Source: Streptomyces lanatus (GTDB lineage: Bacteria > Actinomycetota > Actinomycetes > Streptomycetales > Streptomycetaceae). Taken from it: a DNA stretch of 64,000 bases. A program made the position numbers and the translations under genes. Under the pieces are notes generated by a model. It was not told the DNA's origin. It saw nothing but the letters and a program-made list of their open reading frames with translations, and did no database searches. This document shows positions 41,561 to 48,833 of the stretch, piece by piece. Within the stretch, counting starts at the first letter, position 1; each line of letters begins with the position of its first letter. Location: assembly GCF_014655715.1 (NCBI RefSeq), contig NZ_BNBM01000011.1:1-64000 (forward strand). Direction: 5' to 3'.

Positions 41561-43956
41561 CGGACGACCTGAGCCCGGAGGCCGAGGCCGCGGGCTGGAG
41601 CTGGGAGTACGAGGGCTACACGCCCGCCGACGAGCGGCTCAGGGAGTCGTTGTGCACCCTGGGCAACGGCTACTTCGCGACCCGGGGCGCGCTCCCCGAG
41701 TGCGCGGCCGACGAGATCCACTATCCGGGGACCTATGTGGCCGGCATCTACAACCGGCTCACCTCCAATGTCGCGGGCCGCAGTGTGGAGAACGAGGACA
41801 TCGTCAACGTCCCCAACTGGCTGCCCCTGCGCTTCCGCCTCCCCGAGGGGCACTGGATCGACCCCGACACCACGACCGTGCTCGAACACCGGCAGCTGCT
41901 GCACCTGGCCGACGGGCTGATGGAGCGTCGCACGCGCTACGACCTGGGCGATGACCGTGTGTTGGCGGTACGCCAGCTGCGGATGGTGCATATGGCCGAC
42001 CCACATATGGCCGCGCTACGCACCGAGTTCACCTCCGAGGGTTTCGAGGGACCGCTGGAGGTGGAGGCGGCCCTGGACGGTGGTGTCACCAACTCCGGTG
42101 TGGCGCGCTACCGGGACCTGGACGGCCGTCATCTCACCCACATCCACACCGGTACCTCCGCCCCGGACACGGTCTGGCTGCGCTGCCGCACCCGCACCTC
42201 CGACATCCGGATCGGCCTCGCGGCCCGGCTCACCACCGAGGCGCCCTCGACGGTCCGCCATGAACTGCCGTACGTCATCCAGCGGTTGCGGCTCGACCTG
42301 GCCCCCGGCCGCACCGCCACCGTCGACAAGACCGTCGCCCTGCACACCTCCCGCGACCCGGCGATCAGCGACCCCCTGCACGCCGCCGTCGACCGGGTCG
42401 GCCGGTCCCCGGACTTCGACGCGCTCGCCGCGTCGCACCGCGCGGCCTGGGGCCAGCTCTGGCGCCGTGCCGAACTCGACGTCCCCGGAGAGTCGGGCCG
42501 GATCCTGCGCCTGCACCTCTTCCACGTACTGCAGACCCTCTCCCCGCACACCGCCGACCTCGACGTCGGCGTGCCCGCCAGGGGACTGCACGGCGAGGCC
42601 TACCGCGGCCATGTCTTCTGGGACGAACTGTTCGTCCTGCCCTACCTCAACCTGCACTTCCCGGAGGTCTCCCGCGCCCTGATCCGCTACCGCCACCGCC
42701 GCCTCGAACAGGCCCGCACCACCGCCGCGGCGGCCGGCCGACGGGGCGCGATGTACCCCTGGCAGAGCGGCAGCGACGGCCGCGAGGAGACCCAGCAGCT
42801 CCACCTCAATCCACGCTCGGGACGCTGGCTGCCCGACCACTCCCACCTCCAGCACCACGTCGGTTCGGCCATCGCCTACAACGTGTGGCAGTACTGCGAG
42901 GCGAGCGGCGACATGGAGTTCCGGCACACCAAGGGCGCCGAGACGCTGTTGCAGATCGCCCGCTTCTGGGCCGACAAGGCCGTCCACGACGACAGCCTGG
43001 GCCGGCACCGCATCAAGGGCGTCGTCGGCCCCGACGAGTACCACGAGGCGTACCCGGACGCCGCCGAGCCGGGCCTGGACGACAACGCCTACACCAACGT
43101 CACCGCGGCCTGGGTGCTGGCGCGCACACTGGAGCTCCTTGACACCCTGCCCGAGCCCCGCCGACGCGAACTCGTCGAACGCACCGGTCTGGACAGCGGC
43201 GAGCTCGAGCTGTGGGAGGACGTCTCGCACACGCTGCACGTGCCCTTCCACGACGACGTCATCAGCCAGTTCGCGGGCTACGGCGACCTCGCCGAGCTCG
43301 ACTGGCACGGCTACCGCGAGCGGTACGGCGACATCCGGCGCCTCGACCGGATCCTGGAGGCGGAGGGCGACACCGTCAACCGCTACAAGGCCTCCAAGCA
43401 GGCCGATGTCCTGATGCTCGGCTACCTGTTCGCCCCGGCCGAACTCGGCGGACTGTTCCGCCGGTTGGGCCACCGCCTCGACGAGGACATGTGGCGGCGC
43501 ACCGTCGAGTACTACATGCACCGCACCAGCCACGGCTCCACCCTCAGCGGCCTGGTCCACGGCTGGGTGCTGGCCCGCTGCCGACGCAGCGAGGCGTGGA
43601 CGTTCGTCCAGGAGGCGCTCCAGGGCGACATCGCCGACGTCCAGGGCGGCACCACCGGCGAGGGCATCCACCTGGGCGCCATGGCCGGCACCCTCGACCT
43701 CGTCCAGCGCGGACTGACCGGCCTGGAGACCCGGGGCGGCGCGCTCTGGCTCGACCCGGTGCCCCTGCCCGAACTGTCCACGTACGGGTTCGCCCTGCGC
43801 TACCAGGAGAACTGGGGCGTACGGCTGCGCCTGGAGCGGGGACTGCTGGAGATCGAGGTCCCCTCCTCCGACGCCTCACCGATCGACGTACGGCTCCCCG
43901 AGCACGAGGTGACCCTCCAGCCGGGGGAGAAGGGGCGGCTGGTCCTGCCGGACTGA
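41557..43956 (+). CDS. Glycoside hydrolase family 65 disaccharide phosphorylase
   Basis: This 799-residue enzyme has the GH65 layout: an N-terminal beta-sandwich (about residues 1-260), a linker, an (alpha/alpha)6 catalytic barrel (about 290-690) and a C-terminal beta-sheet. The catalytic general acid is the Glu in VVGPDEYHEAYPD (about residue 494), and the phosphate-binding part RTSHGSTLSGLVHGWVLARC is present. The family phosphorolyses maltose, trehalose, kojibiose or related alpha-glucosides to beta-Glc1P and glucose; specificity cannot be told. It is translationally coupled to beta-phosphoglucomutase, so it supports reserve-sugar use. Confidence 0.92.
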   Translation: MTDDLSPEAEAAGWSWEYEGYTPADERLRESLCTLGNGYFATRGALPECAADEIHYPGTYVAGIYNRLTSNVAGRSVENEDIVNVPNWLPLRFRLPEGHWIDPDTTTVLEHRQLLHLADGLMERRTRYDLGDDRVLAVRQLRMVHMADPHMAALRTEFTSEGFEGPLEVEAALDGGVTNSGVARYRDLDGRHLTHIHTGTSAPDTVWLRCRTRTSDIRIGLAARLTTEAPSTVRHELPYVIQRLRLDLAPGRTATVDKTVALHTSRDPAISDPLHAAVDRVGRSPDFDALAASHRAAWGQLWRRAELDVPGESGRILRLHLFHVLQTLSPHTADLDVGVPARGLHGEAYRGHVFWDELFVLPYLNLHFPEVSRALIRYRHRRLEQARTTAAAAGRRGAMYPWQSGSDGREETQQLHLNPRSGRWLPDHSHLQHHVGSAIAYNVWQYCEASGDMEFRHTKGAETLLQIARFWADKAVHDDSLGRHRIKGVVGPDEYHEAYPDAAEPGLDDNAYTNVTAAWVLARTLELLDTLPEPRRRELVERTGLDSGELELWEDVSHTLHVPFHDDVISQFAGYGDLAELDWHGYRERYGDIRRLDRILEAEGDTVNRYKASKQADVLMLGYLFAPAELGGLFRRLGHRLDEDMWRRTVEYYMHRTSHGSTLSGLVHGWVLARCRRSEAWTFVQEALQGDIADVQGGTTGEGIHLGAMAGTLDLVQRGLTGLETRGGALWLDPVPLPELSTYGFALRYQENWGVRLRLERGLLEIEVPSSDASPIDVRLPEHEVTLQPGEKGRLVLPD

Positions 43957-44077
43957 CCTGGTTCGGGCCGGTCCGGTGCGGAACGGGGCCGGTGGAGGGA
44001 GGCTGGGAGGACAAGGGGCACCGCGGTGGAGCCCAGCAGCAGCGCGCTCGCGGATCCTGCCCGGAAAGGGGAACGCG

Positions 44078-44959
44078 ATGACGGGCCCGGTGGTCGTAGG
44101 GGTGGACGGTTCGCCGTCGAGCATGGCGGCCGTGGAGGTCGCCGCGCGCGAGGCGGGGCTGCGGGGCGTGGGGCTCCGGCTGGTGCACGCGTTCGGCTGG
44201 CCGGCCGCGCACATACCGCCCGGCGGGCGGCCGTGGGAGACGAGCAGCGCCGGGGTGCGCCAGCTCCTCGACGGCACCCTCACCGAGGCCGAGCGGCGCG
44301 CCCACGACACCGCCCCGGGTGTCGAGGTGACGCGCGAGGTCGTCGTCGGTGAACCGGTGACGGTGCTGGAGATCGAGTCGCGCACCGCGTCCATGGCCGT
44401 GGTCGGCAGCCGGGGCCTGAGCCGGTTCGGCGCCATGCTGCTGGGCTCCACCGCGGGCCACCTCGCCGCCCACGCCGCCTGCCCGGTGCTGGTGGTGCGG
44501 GGCAGGCCCAACCCGGCCGGCCCCGTCCTCCTCGCCGTGGACGGCTCGCCCGCGGCGCGCGGTGCCGTCGAGTTCGCCTTCGCCCACGCCTCCCTGCACG
44601 GAGTGCGCCTCCAGGCACTGCACGCCTGGAGCACCCGCAGCGAACGGGCCTACGAGGCTCCCGCCGACCCGCCCTTCGTGACGTACGACGAGGGGCGGCT
44701 GCGCGACGAGGAGGAGCGGGTGATGGCCGAGGCGCTGGGCGGGCTGCGCGACCGGTATCCCGACGTCACCGTGGACCGCGTGCTGGTGCGCGGCAGGGTC
44801 CGGCACTCCCTCATCGAGGCCAGCGCCGACGCCGGGCTCGTGGTGGTCGGGGCGCGCGGTCGGGGCGGCTTCGCGGGGCTGCTCCTGGGCTCGGTCAGCC
44901 AGGCGGTGCTGCATCACGCCGAGTGCCCGGTCGCCGTGGTGCGGACCGGGGAGAGCTGA
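44078..44959 (+). CDS. Universal stress protein, tandem UspA
   Basis: This 293-residue protein starts at ATG 44078 with GGAAAGGGG upstream. It has two UspA domains, about residues 1-142 and 150-292. Both carry the ATP-binding loop: VVGSRGLSRFGAMLLGSTAGHLAAHAACPVLVV in the first and VVGARGRGGFAGLLLGSVSQAVLHHAECPVAVV in the second (GxRGxGGF...GSVS). Tandem Usps with this arrangement are typical of actinobacterial dormancy regulons. The PPK2 gene is convergent just downstream (3 bp). Confidence 0.94.
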   Translation: MTGPVVVGVDGSPSSMAAVEVAAREAGLRGVGLRLVHAFGWPAAHIPPGGRPWETSSAGVRQLLDGTLTEAERRAHDTAPGVEVTREVVVGEPVTVLEIESRTASMAVVGSRGLSRFGAMLLGSTAGHLAAHAACPVLVVRGRPNPAGPVLLAVDGSPAARGAVEFAFAHASLHGVRLQALHAWSTRSERAYEAPADPPFVTYDEGRLRDEEERVMAEALGGLRDRYPDVTVDRVLVRGRVRHSLIEASADAGLVVVGARGRGGFAGLLLGSVSQAVLHHAECPVAVVRTGES

Positions 44960-44962
44960 GGC

Positions 44963-45766
44963 TCACAGGCTCGCCGCGTGGTCCGGGACGTAGTTCTGCA
45001 GCTCGCGCGGCGGCCGCCGGTAGCCGGTCGAATCCGGCCGTTCCGGCAGCTCGAGGACCGGCGGCTCCGTGTCCTGGTAGGACACGGAGCCGAGCAGATG
45101 GGCGATCATGTTCAGCCGGGCCCGGCGCTTGTCGTCGCTCTCGACCACGTACCAGGGCGCCTCGGTGATGTCGGTGTGCACCATCATCTCGTCCTTCGCC
45201 CGGGAGTAGTCCTCCCAGTGGGTGATCGACTCCAGGTCCATCGGGGACAGCTTCCAGCGGCGCAGCGGGTCCTCCAGACGGCGACGGAAACGGTCCTGCT
45301 GTTCCTCGTCGCTCACCGAGAACCAGTACTTGCGCAGCAGGATCCCGTCCTCCACCAGCATCCGCTCGAAGAGGGGGCACTGCCGCAGGAAGCGCTGGTA
45401 CTCCTCCTTGGTGCAGAAGCCCATGACATGCTCGACGCCGGCCCGGTTGTACCAGCTGCGGTCGAACAGCACGATCTCCCCGGCGGCCGGCAGATGCTCG
45501 ACGTACCGCTGGAAGTACCACTGGGTGCGCTGGCGCTCGGTCGGTTTGGGCAGGGCCGCGATCCGGGCCACGCGCGGGTTGAGGTGCTCCGTGACCCGCT
45601 TGATGGTGCCGCCCTTGCCCGCCGCGTCCCGTCCCTCGAAGACCACGACCAGCCGGGCGCTCGACGCACGCACCCACTCCTGAAGCCGCACCAGTTCCGT
45701 CTGGAGGCGCAGCAGTTCCTTCTCGTACGCCTTGCGCGGCAGCTTCGCCGCCTTGTCGCCGGCCAT
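44963..45766 (-). CDS. ppk2: Polyphosphate kinase 2 (PPK2)
   Basis: This 267-residue PPK2 family I enzyme starts at ATG 45766 with GGGAGG 5 nt upstream. The Walker A motif is FEGRDAAGKGGTIKR and Walker B/lid is VLFDRSWYNRAGVEHVMGF; the conserved ERQRTQWYFQRYVEHLPAAGEI links them. PPK2 uses polyphosphate to phosphorylate nucleoside diphosphates (ADP or GDP) to triphosphates, or the reverse. Together with the neighbouring Usp, GH65 and beta-PGM genes it gives a coherent energy-reserve locus. It is convergent with usp and divergent from the small protein at 45884. Confidence 0.95.
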   Translation of the reverse strand: MAGDKAAKLPRKAYEKELLRLQTELVRLQEWVRASSARLVVVFEGRDAAGKGGTIKRVTEHLNPRVARIAALPKPTERQRTQWYFQRYVEHLPAAGEIVLFDRSWYNRAGVEHVMGFCTKEEYQRFLRQCPLFERMLVEDGILLRKYWFSVSDEEQQDRFRRRLEDPLRRWKLSPMDLESITHWEDYSRAKDEMMVHTDITEAPWYVVESDDKRRARLNMIAHLLGSVSYQDTEPPVLELPERPDSTGYRRPPRELQNYVPDHAASL

Positions 45767-45883
45767 GCCGCCTCCCGCAACCGCACCCGAACACCGGAAC
45801 ACCAGAACTGCACCGTAGCGACGGGCGACGAGCGGCGCACCCCGGACATCGACCCACGACCCGGAAATGGGCAGGATGGGCCC

Positions 45884-46237
45884 ATGGACGGTGCCGACCC
45901 ACATATCCACGTCGAACAGAGTGTGACCCGCGACGACGCTCGTGTGCGCAACCTGCTGGCCGGCACGTTCGGCCTGGTCGGGGACCTGCCCGGGACGGTC
46001 ACCACCGGCTGCGGGCTCAGCGTGCCGTACGCGATGACCTCGGGACGGCCGGAGAGCGTCACCTGCCTGACCTGCCGCGAGCACGGCCGCACCCAGCACC
46101 TCGGCCTCGCCGAGCAGATCGAGCGGCTCGGATCCATGCCGGGCACCGTCATCACCGGCGCTCAGATGAGCCAGGTGGCGGAGCACCATCGGGATCTCGC
46201 GCGGAGGTTCGCCGGCGAGTGTGGTCCCACCACGTAG
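45884..46237 (+). CDS. Hypothetical protein with CxxC motif
   Basis: This 117-residue protein starts at ATG 45884 with AGGATGGG upstream. It has a central strand region FGLVGDLPGTVTTGCGLSVPYAMTSGRPESVTCLTCREHG, in which CLTC is a CxxC pair with another Cys upstream, suggesting a metal- or redox-active site. The C-terminal half is helical (AEQIERLGSMPG...VAEHHRDLARRFAGEC). It is known as a small conserved streptomycete protein; function unknown. It precedes the Cys-rich copper-storage-type gene and is divergent from ppk2. Confidence 0.65.
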   Translation: MDGADPHIHVEQSVTRDDARVRNLLAGTFGLVGDLPGTVTTGCGLSVPYAMTSGRPESVTCLTCREHGRTQHLGLAEQIERLGSMPGTVITGAQMSQVAEHHRDLARRFAGECGPTT

Positions 46238-46242
46238 CCGCA

Positions 46243-46668
46243 ATGTCCGGCAGTACGGGGTTTGACACCGTCGGCTCCGGCTACCCGCACCTTGTGACAG
46301 CGACGACTTCCCAGCAGCAGCTCGTCCAGTTCCTGGAGGACCGCTTCGCCTGCGCCCAGGCCTGTACCGACTGCGCCCGCGCCTGCGCCCTGCGCGCGAG
46401 CCTGGTGGATCCGGACGGGGCGATGGAACAGGAGATCCTTCGGCGCAGGGGCATCATGTGCGCGGAGGTCTGCGACGCGACCTGCCAGGTGCTGTCCGAG
46501 CAGAACCTCCTCGACGAGGCCGCGATCCGCGCCCAGCTGGAGTGGTGCCGGTCGGTGTGCATGGAGTGCGCGCACACCTTCGACGGCCATTCCGGTGGTG
46601 AGAAGGCCGCCGAGGCGTGCTGGCGGTGCGCCCGGGCGTGCACCGACTTCATCGGGACCCTCGCCTGA
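46243..46668 (+). CDS. Cys-rich four-helix-bundle copper-storage-type protein (DUF326)
   Basis: This protein of about 141 residues (start ATG 46243; GTG 46219 and 46294 also in frame) has Cys lined along helices: CAQACTDCARACALRA, MCAEVCDATCQVL, WCRSVCMECAHTF and CWRCARACTDF, with His and Met residues between. The spacing C-x3-C/C-x2-C on four helices matches copper-storage (Csp3) and DUF326 proteins, which bind many Cu(I) ions in a cytosolic bundle. No export signal is evident, so it would store copper in the cytosol. Confidence 0.85.
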   Translation: MSGSTGFDTVGSGYPHLVTATTSQQQLVQFLEDRFACAQACTDCARACALRASLVDPDGAMEQEILRRRGIMCAEVCDATCQVLSEQNLLDEAAIRAQLEWCRSVCMECAHTFDGHSGGEKAAEACWRCARACTDFIGTLA

Positions 46669-46682
46669 CCGTTCCCAATTTC

Positions 46683-46696
46683 TGGAACACGTTCTA
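46683..46696. promoter_or_regulatory. KstR-type box upstream of acyl-CoA dehydrogenase
   Basis: TGGAACACGTTCTA agrees at all fixed positions with the published 14-bp KstR motif TNNAACNNGTTNNA of actinobacterial sterol-catabolism repressors. It lies 45-58 bp upstream of the GTG start at 46741. Confidence 0.6.
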
Positions 46697-46740
46697 CGGT
46701 GTGCGCCGTCAGGACCGCCCTTGGGGAGCCTGGAGGCGCC

Positions 46741-47919
46741 GTGCATCTCGAATACACGCCCGAGCAACAGCGACTGCGCAGCGAACTGCGCGACTACTTC
46801 GCCGAACTGGTGCCGGACCTCGCCCAGACCCGTTTCACCGACCCGGCAGCCCAGAAACGCCACTACCGCAAGACCATCCGACGGCTCGGCACCGACGGCT
46901 GGCTCGGCGTGGGCTGGCCCAAGGAGTACGGCGGACGCGGCCTGACCGCGATGGAACAGTTCCTCTTCTTCGACGAGGCCGCCCAGGCGGGCGTACCGCT
47001 GCCCCTGATGGCGCTCAACACCGTCGGCCCGACGATCATGCAGTACGGCACGGACGAGCAGAAGGCGTACTTCCTGCCGAGGATCCTCTCCGGCGAGATC
47101 GACTTCGCGATCGGCTACAGCGAGCCCGAAGCGGGCACCGACCTCGCGTCCCTCAAGACGCGCGCGGTACGCGACGGCGACGAATACGTCGTCAACGGCC
47201 AGAAGATCTGGACCACCAACGGCGACACCGCCGACTGGGTCTGGCTGGCCACCCGCACCGACCCCGACGCCCCGCCCCACAAGGGCATCACCATGCTCCT
47301 CGTCCCCACGACCGACCCTGGTTACTCCTGCACCCTCATCAACACCCTCGCCTCCCATGACACCACCGCCAGCTACTACGAGAACATCCGCGTCCCCGTC
47401 TCCCGCCGAGTCGGCGCCGAGAATCAGGGCTGGCGGCTGATCACCAACCAGCTCAACCACGAGCGCGTCACCCTCGCCGCCCACGGCACCATGGCCATCC
47501 GCGCCCTGCACGACGTCCAGCGCTGGGCCATGGAGACCAAGCTCGCCGACGGCCGCCGGGTGATCGACCTGCCCTGGGTACGCCGCCGCCTCGCCCAGAC
47601 CCACACCAAGCTCGACGCCCTCAAGCTCCTCAACTGGCAGATGGTCGGCGCCGTCCAGGACGGCACCCTCACCCCGCAGGACGCCTCAGCCGTCAAGGTC
47701 TACGGCTCCGAGGCGCGCCGGGACGCCTACGCCTGGCTGATGGAGATCGTCGCCGCACCGGGGGCGCTCAAGGAGGGCTCGGCGGGCGCCGTGCTACACG
47801 GTGAGCTGGAGCGCGGCTACCGCTCGGCCGTCATCTTCACCTTCGGCGGCGGCAACAACGAGATCCAGCGGGAGATCATCTCGTGGATCGGTCTGGGGAT
47901 GCCGCGGGTACGGCGTTAG
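46741..47919 (+). CDS. Acyl-CoA dehydrogenase
   Basis: This 392-residue flavoprotein starts at GTG 46741 with GGAGG 7 nt upstream. N-terminal helices are followed by the FAD/substrate motif FAIGYSEPEAGTDLASLKTRA and VNGQKIWTTNGDTADWVWLAT, then the C-terminal bundle with GGGNNEIQREIISWIGLGMPR. The GNNEIQR end is typical of the actinobacterial acyl-CoA dehydrogenase group that includes the FadE28/FadE29-type enzymes for steroid side chains, and also longer fatty acyl substrates. It is preceded by a KstR-type palindrome. Confidence 0.92.
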   Translation: MHLEYTPEQQRLRSELRDYFAELVPDLAQTRFTDPAAQKRHYRKTIRRLGTDGWLGVGWPKEYGGRGLTAMEQFLFFDEAAQAGVPLPLMALNTVGPTIMQYGTDEQKAYFLPRILSGEIDFAIGYSEPEAGTDLASLKTRAVRDGDEYVVNGQKIWTTNGDTADWVWLATRTDPDAPPHKGITMLLVPTTDPGYSCTLINTLASHDTTASYYENIRVPVSRRVGAENQGWRLITNQLNHERVTLAAHGTMAIRALHDVQRWAMETKLADGRRVIDLPWVRRRLAQTHTKLDALKLLNWQMVGAVQDGTLTPQDASAVKVYGSEARRDAYAWLMEIVAAPGALKEGSAGAVLHGELERGYRSAVIFTFGGGNNEIQREIISWIGLGMPRVRR

Positions 47920-47928
47920 CCTGCGGGC

Positions 47929-48771
47929 ATGGGAGATCCCGGGCTGTTCACCCCGAACTCGGTGACCTGGCAGATGCACGGCGACCCCATGATGTGGGTC
48001 GCCGGAATCCGCGCGCTCTACCTCCAGGCACTGCACCCGCGCGCGGTGCGCGGCGTCATGCAGAACTCCGACTTCCGCAAGGACGCCTGGGGCCGGCTGC
48101 TGCGCACCGCCAACTTCGTCGGCACCATCACCTACGGCACCACCGAGGCCGCCGAGAAGGCCGGGGCCCGGGTCCGCAAGATCCACAGCATGCTGGGCGC
48201 CACCGACCCGGACACGGGGGAGCGATACGGAGTGGACGAACCCGAGCTGCTGCTGTGGGTGCACTGCGCCGAGATCGACTCCTACCTCCATGTCGCACGC
48301 CGCTCCGGCCTCCGTCTCACCGACGAGCTCGCCGACCGCTACATAGCCGAACAGCGGGTCAGCGCCCGCCTGGTGGGCCTCGACCCCGACGCCGTACCGG
48401 CGAACCAGGCCGAGATGGCGGCGTACTTCGAGAAGGTCCGCCCCGAGCTGGCCTGCGGACCCGGGGCACGCGCCGTGGACGACTTCCTGCTCCGTCCGCC
48501 GACGCATCCCCTTCTCGTCCCGGCGCGTGAGGTGCTGTGGCGGCGCGTGGCGCACCTGGCGTACGCCGCTCTGCCGCCGTACGCCCACGAGCTGTACGGC
48601 AGACCGGCCCCGAAACCCGCCACCGTCACCCGTCAATTGCGTGTCACGGGCACCCTGCTGCGCGGTGTTCCCGCACGTCTGCGCTGGCAACTCCCGCCCA
48701 AACACATCCTGCGCGCCATGGCACGACTCGGCCCCGGCTCGCGCCCGGCACCGTACAAACTCGGACGATAG
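47929..48771 (+). CDS. Oxygenase MpaB family protein (DUF2236)
   Basis: This 280-residue protein has the DUF2236/MpaB fold: helical, with conserved His and Arg residues in LQALHPRAVRGVMQNSDF near the N-terminus and WVHCAEIDSYLHVAR in the centre, which can bind heme b; ADRYIAEQRVSARLVGLD and YFEKVRPELACGPGARAVDDFLL follow. The family includes latex-clearing and MpaB' oxygenases, but most members are uncharacterised. Only 9 bp separate it from the acyl-CoA dehydrogenase, so the two are cotranscribed. Confidence 0.85.
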   Translation: MGDPGLFTPNSVTWQMHGDPMMWVAGIRALYLQALHPRAVRGVMQNSDFRKDAWGRLLRTANFVGTITYGTTEAAEKAGARVRKIHSMLGATDPDTGERYGVDEPELLLWVHCAEIDSYLHVARRSGLRLTDELADRYIAEQRVSARLVGLDPDAVPANQAEMAAYFEKVRPELACGPGARAVDDFLLRPPTHPLLVPAREVLWRRVAHLAYAALPPYAHELYGRPAPKPATVTRQLRVTGTLLRGVPARLRWQLPPKHILRAMARLGPGSRPAPYKLGR

Positions 48772-48833
48772 CTCGCCATACTGGACGAGCCGGGGGAGGG
48801 CGGGCGGACCATCACGGGGGGCGAGCGCGGGAG

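Noticed and set aside
43964-43977. Second OsdR-like site before the usp gene
   Set aside because: GGGCCGGTCCGGTG matches only one arm of the 6-2-6 palindrome, so it was not called.
46262-46267. TTGACA as promoter of a leaderless Cys-rich protein starting at GTG 46294
   Set aside because: Spacing to the only TA-containing hexamer is 14 nt, too short; the start at 46243 is kept with 46294 as an alternative.
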